Part shown: positions 54,430 through 62,287 of the stretch, one piece after another
Layout of the letters: each line of letters starts with the position of its first letter
Numbering within the stretch: position 1 is the stretch's first letter
Position numbers and translations under genes: made by a program
DNA from: Singulisphaera acidiphila DSM 18658
GTDB taxonomy: Bacteria; Planctomycetota; Planctomycetia; Isosphaerales; Isosphaeraceae
DNA length: 64,000 nucleotides
Assembly (NCBI RefSeq): GCF_000242455.2
Contig: NC_019892.1
Coordinates: forward strand, 3,224,001 to 3,288,000
Reading direction: 5' to 3'
The notes under the pieces: model-generated
What the model saw: the letters and a program-made list of their open reading frames with translations, nothing else
Databases searched by the model: none
Told to the model about the DNA's origin: nothing

Positions 54430-55407
54430 ATGATCCGCCATTTTATTGAACTTTTCGACCTCTCGGCCGAGGCCGCTGTTGACCTGATCGACCGAGCGAT
54501 CGAACTCAAACGACACGACCAACAAGGGCACCGCCCTCCTTATTTGGAGGGTCGGACGCTCGGCCTCATTTTCGAGAAGCCGTCCCTGCGAACCCGGGTC
54601 AGCTTCGAGGCCGCCATCGCCCAGCTCGGCGGCAACGCAATCTTCCTGAACGGCAAGGACGTGGGCATGGGGGTGCGTGAAAGCATCCCCGACTTCGCAC
54701 GCGTTATCAGCCAATACGTGGATGTGCTTGCCGTTCGCACCTTCGCGCACCAGACGATCGAAGCCTTGGCCGAGCATGCCACGATTCCGGTCGTGAACGC
54801 GCTGTCCGACGCCGCGCATCCCTGCCAGGCCCTGGCCGACCTGATGACGATCAAGGAGACGCTCGGTCGCCTTGAGGGGCTTCGGCTCGTCTTCGTGGGT
54901 GACGGGAATAACGTGGCACGTTCGCTTGCTCTGGCCGCGGCGCTCACCGGCATGGAGTTCGCACTCGCCGCGCCGATCGGGTACGAGTTTCCTTCCCAGT
55001 TCCGAGCTCAATTCGAAGCCACGTTCCCGCACATTCCGCTCGTGGTCGAGCACGACCCTCGGCGCGCATTGGCCGGGGCCGACGTCGTCTACACCGACGT
55101 CTGGGCGAGTATGGGGCAAGAGCACGAAGCCGAACTCCGTCGCGCGGCGTTCGCCCCGTTCCAGGTCAACCAAGAGCTCCTCTCACAGGCCAAGGACGAG
55201 GCAATCTTCCTTCATTGCCTGCCCGCTCGCCGTGAGGAAGAAGTCACCTCCGAGGTGCTCGACGGCCCGCAAAGTGTCGTCATCCTCCAGGCGGCCAACC
55301 GGCTCCATTTCCAGAAGGCACTCTTGATCTGGCTCCTCTCGGACAAGTGGCCCGAGGAGCTCACGCGAACGGTTCCCAATGCCATGCAAGGCCAGGCCGC
55401 ATCCTGA
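54430..55407 (+). CDS. argF: Ornithine carbamoyltransferase
   Basis: A predicted 325-aa enzyme joining ornithine and carbamoyl phosphate to citrulline. Carbamoyl-phosphate site EKPSLRTRVSFE, HPCQALADL, VGDGNNVARSL and HCLPA identify the family. The ATG at 54430 has an ideal AGGAGGTG site five bases upstream, 20 bp after argD, so the two are cotranscribed. argG/argH are not in the window. Confidence 0.95.
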   Translation: MIRHFIELFDLSAEAAVDLIDRAIELKRHDQQGHRPPYLEGRTLGLIFEKPSLRTRVSFEAAIAQLGGNAIFLNGKDVGMGVRESIPDFARVISQYVDVLAVRTFAHQTIEALAEHATIPVVNALSDAAHPCQALADLMTIKETLGRLEGLRLVFVGDGNNVARSLALAAALTGMEFALAAPIGYEFPSQFRAQFEATFPHIPLVVEHDPRRALAGADVVYTDVWASMGQEHEAELRRAAFAPFQVNQELLSQAKDEAIFLHCLPARREEEVTSEVLDGPQSVVILQAANRLHFQKALLIWLLSDKWPEELTRTVPNAMQGQAAS

Positions 55408-55629
55408 GCTGAAATCAGGGTCTGAGAAAGTGTCTTGCCGGGTAGACACCACGCCTTTTGAGAAAAGGCGGGGCGGGCGTGGGGGCTCCTCCCCCTTGGG
55501 GCGAAACCTGGCGGGCCGAGCCCACCCAATATAAGTGCCGGATTGGCTTCTCACGCTTGCTCCAAGCACGATCCCAGGGTTCAACCGCTCCATAATAACG
55601 TGCGAGACATTTGATCTACGGAGTTCCGC

Positions 55630-56346
55630 ATGCCCCGACATGATGGTCGCGCTCCCAACGAACTTCGCCCGGTCACCGTCGAGCGCGGATTCGTCCGGAA
55701 TAGCCCCGGCAGTGCGCTCTACCGAGCCGGCCGCACGACGGTCCTCGTCACAGCCCACCTGTCCGACAAGGTCCCCCCGTTCCTTGAGGGCAAAGGAGTG
55801 GGATGGCTGACCGCCGAATACTCGATGCTGCCCGGCAGCACACCGACGCGAAAATCGCGCGGGACGGATGGCCGGTCGACCGAGATTCAGCGTTTGATCG
55901 GCCGGAGCCTGCGTGCGGTGATCGATACCAAGGCGCTTGGTCCCTGGACCCTCCATGTCGATGCCGACGTCATCGAAGCCGATGGCGGCACCCGAACCGC
56001 CGCGATCACGGCCGCCTTCATTGCCGTGGCCGATGCCCTGTCGAGTCGATTCGGTGAGGCGGCCGGCACAATTCTCCGCGACAGCGTGGCTGCTGTCAGC
56101 ACCGGGATTGTCGCCGGCGAGCCGGTCCTCGACCTCGACTATCCCGAAGACTCGACGGCCGAGGTGGACTTCAACGTCATCCGGCTCGGTGGCGGCGGAC
56201 TCGTTGAAGTCCAAGGCACTGGCGAGGGGGGAACTTTCTCGCGGCCCCAGCTCCAAGCGCTCCTCGACCTCGCCGACGAGGGGATCGACCGCTTGATTCA
56301 GGTCCAGCGCGAGACGCTCGGGATTCACTGGCCGTTCATCGTCTGA
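55630..56346 (+). CDS. rph: Ribonuclease PH
   Basis: A predicted 238-aa phosphate-dependent exoribonuclease that trims the 3' end of tRNA precursors. Family signature GTDGRSTEIQRLIGRSLRA and DADVIEADGGTRTAAITAAF are intact; hexameric ring formation is expected. It has the usual length and follows argF after 222 bp that hold no gene. In many bacteria it neighbours rdgB; here a secreted-protein gene lies between. Confidence 0.95.
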   Translation: MPRHDGRAPNELRPVTVERGFVRNSPGSALYRAGRTTVLVTAHLSDKVPPFLEGKGVGWLTAEYSMLPGSTPTRKSRGTDGRSTEIQRLIGRSLRAVIDTKALGPWTLHVDADVIEADGGTRTAAITAAFIAVADALSSRFGEAAGTILRDSVAAVSTGIVAGEPVLDLDYPEDSTAEVDFNVIRLGGGGLVEVQGTGEGGTFSRPQLQALLDLADEGIDRLIQVQRETLGIHWPFIV

Positions 56347-56364
56347 GATCAATCAAAAGAGAAG

Positions 56365-56398
56365 GGCTCGGAGGTTCACCCTCCTTTTACCTCCGAGC
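56365..56398 (+). terminator. Alternative hairpins after rph
   Basis: GCTCGGAGG (56366-56374) pairs with CCTCCGAGC (56390-56398); a competing shorter stem GGAGG-TTCAC-CCTCC followed by TTTT has the look of an intrinsic terminator. They share sequence and exclude each other. About 20 bp after the rph stop. Confidence 0.5.
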
Positions 56399-56622
56399 GA
56401 CCACTTCCAAAGCACACACGTCTTCCTTCTTAATTTTCCGTCTGGTCGACCTGACCATGTTCTGCTAAAGTCCCGCCCGACAAGTCACCGAGACCTCATC
56501 CTTTCGATTCACAACCCGACTGAATGGATTCAAAGGAGACCCGTGGTACGGGTTCAGGGGGACTGCGTCCATCGATCCCCTTTTCGACCCGCCGCGTACC
56601 CGACAGGATGGGGGAATCGCTC
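56399..56622. other. Spacer before the SPOR-like gene
   Basis: The 276-bp gap from rph includes this part, which should hold the promoter of the next gene; no clear boxes are seen. The next gene's frame remains open upstream to 56524. Confidence 0.3.
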
Positions 56623-57810
56623 ATGAAATCGCCGATCGCCACCTTGGCGCTGGCCGGCTCGTTGGCCACGCTCACCGTTTGCGCGTACGGTCAGAGCCCA
56701 AAGAGTGGGTTCTTCCGTCCGGCCGCAACGCCAAAAACCGGTTCGCAGCCAACTGCGTCCGCAACCTCATCCGCCTTGGCCAGTGGTAGCCAGGCTGGGG
56801 CCTCGGCCCCCACCGATCCCAATATCCGTCCGGCCAATGTGGCGGGCGCGATGCCTGCGCTGGACTATCCGGACCAAAACCAGACGCCCAAGATCGCGCT
56901 CCCTCAGGACGCGATCGAACCTTACCTGCTCACCAAGGACGTCGGCCCCTTCATGGTCCTGGCCAAGACGTTTCGCGGCCCCGATGCTGAGCGATCGGCC
57001 CTGGCCCTCGTGCTTGAGCTGCGGAACGAGTACCAGCTACCCGCATACATTCTTCGATCCAAAGATTTCCCCCGAAACAGCAACATCCGCAACGTCCCTC
57101 CCACGGCTCCCGCTGGGATGGACCGAGCCCGGCTCACCGATCCGGAGCGGGTACGGAGCTTCGATGAAGCGGCTGTCCTCGTCGGCAATGAGAAGACCCT
57201 CAAAGGCACTGAGGAGCTTCTCCACAGGGTCAAGAAGATCAGGCCGAAGTGTATCGACAATCTGCCCAAGTTGTACGCCTGGCAAACGGGTCTGAGCAAG
57301 GCGACCCGGACCACCAATCCCTATGTCCCCGCTCAGAATCTGTTTCCGGGGCACAACGACCCGTTCGTCACGAGGATGAACAAGGGCCCCAATAGCCTGT
57401 ATAACTGCACGGCGAACTATACCCTCGAGGTTGCCAATTTCAGCGGCCGAGGAAGCTTTGTCATCGCCGGCACGCAGCCCTTGAACGATCTGGGGCTGAA
57501 AAAGAGCCCGCTCATCACCGCCGCGGAAGATGCCGAGAAGATGGCGCAGTCGCTGGCGAAGTCCGAAGAGATCAAACAGCTCGGCCAGCCTGTCTTCGTC
57601 TATCACGATCGGTCCTCGAGCCGCGTGATGATCGGCGCCTTCAATGCACCGAACGATCCGGCCGCCGTCCAACTCCGCGAGCGCCTGCTCCGACTCGCAG
57701 TTCCCCTCATTCAACCGGACCCGACGACTGGCCGGCGCAAGGCAGTGACCGACACCATGATTGTCCCGGCCGCCGCCCTGACCGAGGTGGGACCGCTCAA
57801 GCCCCAATAA
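56623..57810 (+). CDS. Exported protein with two SPOR-like segments
   Basis: A predicted 395-aa protein. Signal peptide (MKSPIATLALAGSLATLTVC in part) is followed by a Ser/Ala/Pro-rich linker, then two similar alpha/beta segments: about 115-165 (GPFMVLAKTFRGPDAERSAL, then YQLPAYILRS) and about 300-355 (FVYHDRSSSRVMIGAF, then DPAAVQLRERL). Both follow the strand-helix-strand pattern of SPOR domains, which bind glycan strands, but resemblance is weak. GGATGGGGGA precedes the ATG. It separates rph from rdgB. Function unknown; envelope location is likely. Confidence 0.65.
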   Translation: MKSPIATLALAGSLATLTVCAYGQSPKSGFFRPAATPKTGSQPTASATSSALASGSQAGASAPTDPNIRPANVAGAMPALDYPDQNQTPKIALPQDAIEPYLLTKDVGPFMVLAKTFRGPDAERSALALVLELRNEYQLPAYILRSKDFPRNSNIRNVPPTAPAGMDRARLTDPERVRSFDEAAVLVGNEKTLKGTEELLHRVKKIRPKCIDNLPKLYAWQTGLSKATRTTNPYVPAQNLFPGHNDPFVTRMNKGPNSLYNCTANYTLEVANFSGRGSFVIAGTQPLNDLGLKKSPLITAAEDAEKMAQSLAKSEEIKQLGQPVFVYHDRSSSRVMIGAFNAPNDPAAVQLRERLLRLAVPLIQPDPTTGRRKAVTDTMIVPAAALTEVGPLKPQ

Positions 57811-57872
57811 TCGGCCTCTCCAAGCCGCCCTCGGCCTCGCGCCGAGGGCATTCCCTCGACTCCGTTTGCAAT

Positions 57873-57929
57873 CAAAGGGTCCAATCGAGGATCGAGCATA
57901 TTATGCTCGATCCTCGATTGGACCCTTTG
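57873..57929. terminator. 57-bp perfect palindrome (28-bp arms)
   Basis: The arm at 57873-57900 (CAAAGGGTCCAATCGAGGAT and eight more bases) is the exact reverse complement of 57902-57929, leaving one central base. It forms one long hairpin with a minimal loop. It lies 62 bp after the stop of the exported-protein gene. A short T-run is built into the right arm (CCCTTTG), so it may terminate transcription, but it is far longer than usual. Confidence 0.75.
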
Positions 57930-58008
57930 TCGTGTTGACGACAACAGACCTTCCCTCCAATGATTGGGCAAATCTCCCCGATCCGTGACACTCTTATCGA
58001 GCGCCAAG

Positions 58009-58668
58009 ATGACCTCGTCCCGCCCCGACTCCATCCGTCTCGTCATCGGTACCCGGAACCGCAAGAAAGGGGAGGAGATGGCCGAGCTCATCCATCCTGC
58101 CTGGGAGCCGAACCCGCATTTGGCGCGTCTGTCGGTCGGTTCCTTGGCGGACCATCCCGAGGTGGCCGACGTCGTCGAGGATGCCGACACCTTCGCGGGA
58201 AATGCCCGCAAGAAGGCCAGCGAAACCGCCCTGAGCTTACGCTCCTGGGTGCTTGCCGACGACTCGGGACTGACGGTCGACGCCCTGAATGGTGCCCCTG
58301 GAGTTTTCTCGGCACGCTACGCGGGCGCGCACGGCGACGATGACGCGAACAACCGCAAGCTGCTCGATGCGCTGGCGGCTCTCAGCGACGACCAGCGTGG
58401 TGCGGCCTTCGTCTGCCACATCGCTCTGGCCGACCCCGACGGTACGATTCGCCTGGAGTCGGAAGGGGCCTGCCGCGGCCGGATCACCCGCGCTCCACAG
58501 GGAAACAACGGGTTCGGCTATGATCCGTTGTTCCTCATTCCTGAATATCATAAAACGTTTGGCGAACTGAGCTCGGTCGTCAAACGGCAGCTCAGCCATC
58601 GGGCGCGCGCGTTCAGTCGGTTTCGTGACGATCTCGCGCGATTGATCGCGTCGAACGCGATGGGGTAG
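58009..58668 (+). CDS. rdgB: dITP/XTP pyrophosphatase (RdgB/HAM1)
   Basis: A predicted 219-aa nucleotide-sanitising enzyme that hydrolyses dITP, XTP and ITP to the monophosphate and keeps non-canonical purines out of DNA. Conserved blocks: VIGTRNRKKGEEM, ADDSGLTVDALNGAPGVFSAR (in part), RYAG and GFGYDPLF. ATG 58009 gives the canonical start. Ends at a hairpin (58741-58779) shared with the convergent YTV gene. Confidence 0.93.
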   Translation: MTSSRPDSIRLVIGTRNRKKGEEMAELIHPAWEPNPHLARLSVGSLADHPEVADVVEDADTFAGNARKKASETALSLRSWVLADDSGLTVDALNGAPGVFSARYAGAHGDDDANNRKLLDALAALSDDQRGAAFVCHIALADPDGTIRLESEGACRGRITRAPQGNNGFGYDPLFLIPEYHKTFGELSSVVKRQLSHRARAFSRFRDDLARLIASNAMG

Positions 58669-58740
58669 AGAACGAGCCCCGGGAAAAGCGACCACTCTGT
58701 TTTCGATTCCCAAGGATCAGAGTACGGTGCCTTCGAAGTG

Positions 58741-58779
58741 CACGAACGCCCTCCACTTTGACAGTGGAGGGCGTTCGTG
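58741..58779. terminator. 17-bp perfect bidirectional hairpin
   Basis: CACGAACGCCCTCCACT (58741-58757) pairs with AGTGGAGGGCGTTCGTG (58763-58779) around TTGAC. It lies between rdgB (plus, ends 58668) and the YTV gene (minus, ends 58815) and can serve both. Confidence 0.8.
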
Positions 58780-58814
58780 ATTCAACGGCGGCTTGGACGG
58801 ACTCTCACCGACGC

Positions 58815-61079
58815 TCAATAACGGCGGCCGAGGAGGCGTCCGAAGAGCGGGTGCTTGCGATCGCAAGGGTCGCAAGCGGGGAGGGTCGTGCAAGGAACCT
58901 CAGTTTGTGCAGAAGCCACCACGCTCTGTGCCGAGGCGAGCACGGGAGTCGGGCAGTGGATCGTCACGGGAACCTGGACGCAGACCTCGACCGGAACCTG
59001 GCGGCAGATCGTCTTCGGCACGCAGACGGTGCGGCACTCAGTGACCTGTCGCTTGACGGTCACGGGGCAGTGGACGGTGGTCGTCACCGGCACCTGACGG
59101 CACACAGTGTAGGGCACCTTCCGGACGCACTGGATGGTCTGCATCTCGCAGATGGTCTCAGGCACGATCCGAACGCACTGCTCGGTCACGGTCTCGCAGA
59201 TGGTCTGGGGAACTCGCTTGACGCAAGTTTCGGCAACCATCCGGCAGGTGGTCACGGGAACCGGGCAGTGCCGGGTCTCGGTCACCATCCGACAGGTGGT
59301 GACGGGAACCTGCTTGACCTGCTGGGTGGTAACCATCCGGCAAGTCGTCACCGGGATTCGCTTGACGTGGGTCTCGCGAACGGTCCGGGTGATCGTGCAG
59401 GGGACAACCTTGGTGCAAGGGACCGTGACCATCCGGGTGACGGTGTACGGAACCTGCTTGACCTGGGTCTCGGGCACCATCTGGGTGACGGTGTAAGCCT
59501 CCTGGCGGCAAAGGGTCTTCGAGCACATCTTGGTCACGCTGACCGGGACGGTCCGCGTGCAGGTGCGGGGCACCATCGTGCAGTAAGAGTAGGGGACAGT
59601 CTTGGTGCAGGTCTCATTCACCATCCGGCAGGTGGTGACGGGAACCTGCTTGACGCACTCGGTCGCGACCGTCTCGCAGATGACCCGGGGGACCTGCTTG
59701 ACGACCGTCTCGGAGACCATCCGGCAGGTGGTCACCGGAATCTGTCGGACGCATTCCTGGGGAACCATCGTGCAGGTGGTCACCGGAACTTGCCGCGTGA
59801 CGCACTCGGGTACCTGGCGGCAGACCGTGTACGGAACCTGCTTGCGAACCTGCTGGCTCTCGTAGACCGTGCAGGAAACGTTCTCAACGACCGTCCGGGG
59901 GCACCACACTCGCTTGCAGATGTAAGTGGGCGGGCACTGAACCCAGCAACCGTTGACGCAAACCATCTTGCCGGGCACTTCGATCTGCTGGTTGACCCAC
60001 TCACCACACTCGCGGCTGACCTGGCGAACCACGGTGCGCGGCACGCAGATCGTTTCGCAGACTTCGCGGGACGCGGTTTCCGTGACCGTCCGGTAGCTGG
60101 TCTCGGTGACCGTCTGCAAGGTGGTCGTCTGAACGGGGCGGCAAACCGTGTAACGCTGTTCCTGCATCACGGTCTCACGCACAGGGCGGCAAACCGTGTA
60201 GCTGCAATTCTCCATCACAGTCCGGCGGACCGGCGTCTGGACGGTGTAGCGGCACTCCCGCATGACGGTCTCGCGGACCGGGCGGCAGACCGTGTAAGCG
60301 ACCTGCTTATAGGCACACTGCCGGACGGGGACCATCGTGGTGTACGGCTGGCACTGCAGTACGGTGGTCTGGACCGGCACTTGCACCGTGTAAGGAACCG
60401 AGCGATAGCAGGTCTTCTGGACGGGGCGGCAAACCGTGTAGGTGCAGTTCTTGTAGGCCGTCTCCTGAACGGGGCGGCAGACCGTGTAATTCACGGTCTT
60501 CATGAACGTCTCTTGCACCGGGCGGCAGACCGTGTAAGCGCATTCCTTGTAGGAAACTTCACGAACCGGCGTAGTGACGTTATAGGTGCAGGTCTTTAAG
60601 GTGGTTTCCCGCACCGGGCGGCTCACCGTATAGACCCGATCTTCCATATGCGTCTCGCGAACCGGGCGGCAAACCGTGTAGGTGCAGTCCTTCCAGATCG
60701 TCCGGCTGACCGGGCGCTGGACGGTGTAACGGCACTCTTTCTGCACGGTCCGATAGCTCGGACGCTGGACGGTATAGGCTTCGTCACGCACGCACTGCTC
60801 AGCGATCGACTGCATGGTGGTGACAGTTCTGGGCTGCATCACCGTTTCGCAGACGTCTCGCACCGACGTGACTTGCTGATTTTCGTAGACGGTCTCCTGC
60901 ACAGCCTGGAGAACGGTCTGACGCTGGGTTTGGTACTCAACATGTCCCCCGCACTCCTGGGGAACCGGACAACAACGCGTTGAGGCCCCTCCAGCATAGC
61001 TGGCCGCCTCCGCCGGGTGCTCGGTCACCCACACCCCAAAAACCAGGGTCATGAGCGCAACCGATCGAAGTTTCCGCAT
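58815..61079 (-). CDS. Cysteine-rich YTV-repeat envelope protein
   Basis: A predicted 754-aa exported protein. A signal peptide (KLRSVALMTLVFGVWV, AEA cleavage) is followed by 14 exact 16-residue repeats with consensus YTVCRPVRETxxxxxC (about residues 102-325), a Cys-rich linker (about 326-414) and 16 more exact 16-residue repeats with consensus VPVTTCRMVxETxVKQ (about 415-670), then a short Cys-rich tail. Such YTV proteins are a planctomycete family described from genome analysis and linked to their cell wall. The many paired cysteines suggest disulfide or other cross-linking. The start is ATG 61079, six bases after GAGGAG; a GTG at 61097 extends it slightly. No catalytic motif. Confidence 0.9.
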   Translation of the reverse strand: MRKLRSVALMTLVFGVWVTEHPAEAASYAGGASTRCCPVPQECGGHVEYQTQRQTVLQAVQETVYENQQVTSVRDVCETVMQPRTVTTMQSIAEQCVRDEAYTVQRPSYRTVQKECRYTVQRPVSRTIWKDCTYTVCRPVRETHMEDRVYTVSRPVRETTLKTCTYNVTTPVREVSYKECAYTVCRPVQETFMKTVNYTVCRPVQETAYKNCTYTVCRPVQKTCYRSVPYTVQVPVQTTVLQCQPYTTMVPVRQCAYKQVAYTVCRPVRETVMRECRYTVQTPVRRTVMENCSYTVCRPVRETVMQEQRYTVCRPVQTTTLQTVTETSYRTVTETASREVCETICVPRTVVRQVSRECGEWVNQQIEVPGKMVCVNGCWVQCPPTYICKRVWCPRTVVENVSCTVYESQQVRKQVPYTVCRQVPECVTRQVPVTTCTMVPQECVRQIPVTTCRMVSETVVKQVPRVICETVATECVKQVPVTTCRMVNETCTKTVPYSYCTMVPRTCTRTVPVSVTKMCSKTLCRQEAYTVTQMVPETQVKQVPYTVTRMVTVPCTKVVPCTITRTVRETHVKRIPVTTCRMVTTQQVKQVPVTTCRMVTETRHCPVPVTTCRMVAETCVKRVPQTICETVTEQCVRIVPETICEMQTIQCVRKVPYTVCRQVPVTTTVHCPVTVKRQVTECRTVCVPKTICRQVPVEVCVQVPVTIHCPTPVLASAQSVVASAQTEVPCTTLPACDPCDRKHPLFGRLLGRRY
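59070..59837 (-). repeat. Second repeat block of the YTV protein: 16 units of 48 bp
   Basis: Coding tandem repeats, each 48 bp (16 codons), consensus VPVTTCRMV followed by about seven variable residues. Spacing of the conserved Pro (or its replacement) is exactly 16 residues throughout. No non-repeat spacers. Confidence 0.9.
60105..60776 (-). repeat. First repeat block of the YTV protein: 14 units of 48 bp
   Basis: Coding tandem repeats of 48 bp, consensus YTVCRPVRET plus six variable residues. The Tyr recurs at exact 16-residue intervals 14 times. The consensus differs from the second block and the two are out of register across the linker. Confidence 0.9.
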
Positions 61080-61478
61080 CATACGCTCCTCAATCACACT
61101 CCCGACCTAATCTCGCCGGATCGCTGAGCCCGTGCCACGAAGCTCCGCTCGGGCTTCGGACCCGCTAACTCACTGATAGTGTTCGGTCGCCCGAGGCTGG
61201 CAGCTTAAGGCGCTTTCTCTAGATTTCCCAGTAAGCCAAGCCTTCCAGAACGCAAGGTTTGCCTAGATGTTACGTAGACCCAACAAAGCCCCCGCAATAA
61301 CCCCGAAACCGTTACAGAACCCTGCTCAGGCATACAAGAAATGACCGGTAAAGTTTCGCGAACCAGACTCTTCGCCACTCCGAACTTAGCGGCTTCTATG
61401 GCATCTATGAGTCGTGGGGTACGCTATTGGGGAGAGGGAACCAGGGCGCGGTGGCGGAGCAGCGACGAAAGGACACTG
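61080..61478. other. Divergent intergenic region between YTV gene and SDR gene
   Basis: About 400 bp that should carry promoters for both genes. No strong -10/-35 pair or hairpin was identified. The SDR frame stays open upstream to 61341 but this extension is not SDR-like. Confidence 0.4.
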
Positions 61479-62249
61479 ATGAGCGTTTTGGATCGATTTC
61501 GGCTCGACGGGAAAGTGGCGCTTGTGACCGGGGGTTCGCGAGGTTTGGGCCGCGTGATCGCCGAGGCATTGGCCTCGGCGGGGGCCTCGGTGGCTCTGAC
61601 CGCAAGGAACAGCGAGCAAGTCCACTCGGCAGCCCTCGGCGTTCAAGAATCGACCGGCGCCAGGTCGCTCGGAATCGTGGCCGACGTCACCCAGGATGCC
61701 GAGATCAGGAGCGCGGTGGCCCGCGTGCTCGACACCTTCGGACGCCTCGACATCCTGGTCAACAACGCGGGAATCAACATCCGCGGGCCCATTGAAGAAC
61801 TGAAGGAGTCCGACTGGGACCAGGTGCTCGACACCAACCTGAAGGGTCCCTGGCTCTGCTGCCGCGCCGTGTCCGAGCCGATGAAGCGGCAGAAGTGGGG
61901 TCGGGTGATTAACATGTCGAGCATGCTTGGCGAGATCGCGTTGCCGGGCCGATCCCCTTACGCGTCGAGCAAAGGGGGACTCGACCTCCTGACCAAGACG
62001 CTCGCCCTGGAATGGGCCGCGGACCGAATCAATGTCAACGCGCTCTGCCCAGGGCCGTTTGCCACCGAGCTCAATTTGCCGCTGCTCAACGACCCGACCG
62101 TCAATGCGGCGATGCAGGCGAAGATCCCGCTCGGGCGGTGGGGGGAGCCGGTGGAGATCGGACCAGCCGCCGTTTTTCTCGCCTCGGAGGCTTCGAGCTT
62201 CGTGACGGGAGCCTGTCTTTTCGTTGACGGCGGATACACCGTCCAGTGA
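61479..62249 (+). CDS. Short-chain dehydrogenase/reductase
   Basis: A predicted 256-aa classical SDR. NAD(P)-binding TGGSRGLG (about 18-25), NNAG (about 93-96), catalytic Ser in NMSSMLG and the YxxxK pair in YASSKGG, ending in the usual VDGGYTVQ. Resembles gluconate 5-dehydrogenase and FabG-type enzymes; the substrate cannot be assigned. ATG 61479 is preceded by GAAAGGA. It lies 38 bp before argJ on the same strand. Confidence 0.87.
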   Translation: MSVLDRFRLDGKVALVTGGSRGLGRVIAEALASAGASVALTARNSEQVHSAALGVQESTGARSLGIVADVTQDAEIRSAVARVLDTFGRLDILVNNAGINIRGPIEELKESDWDQVLDTNLKGPWLCCRAVSEPMKRQKWGRVINMSSMLGEIALPGRSPYASSKGGLDLLTKTLALEWAADRINVNALCPGPFATELNLPLLNDPTVNAAMQAKIPLGRWGEPVEIGPAAVFLASEASSFVTGACLFVDGGYTVQ

Positions 62250-62287
62250 TTGAGCTCAAATCAGGCCTTTTTTCTGTGAGAGATCGC

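Noticed and set aside
58758..60599. A 613-codon plus-strand repetitive frame opposite the YTV gene
   Set aside because: Its apparent HPAGGHRNL repeats simply mirror the 48-bp coding repeats on the other strand, and it has no signal or start support.
59070..60776. Tandem 48-bp units that could suggest a CRISPR or minisatellite array
   Set aside because: Units are diverged, contiguous without spacers and in one reading frame, so they encode protein repeats.
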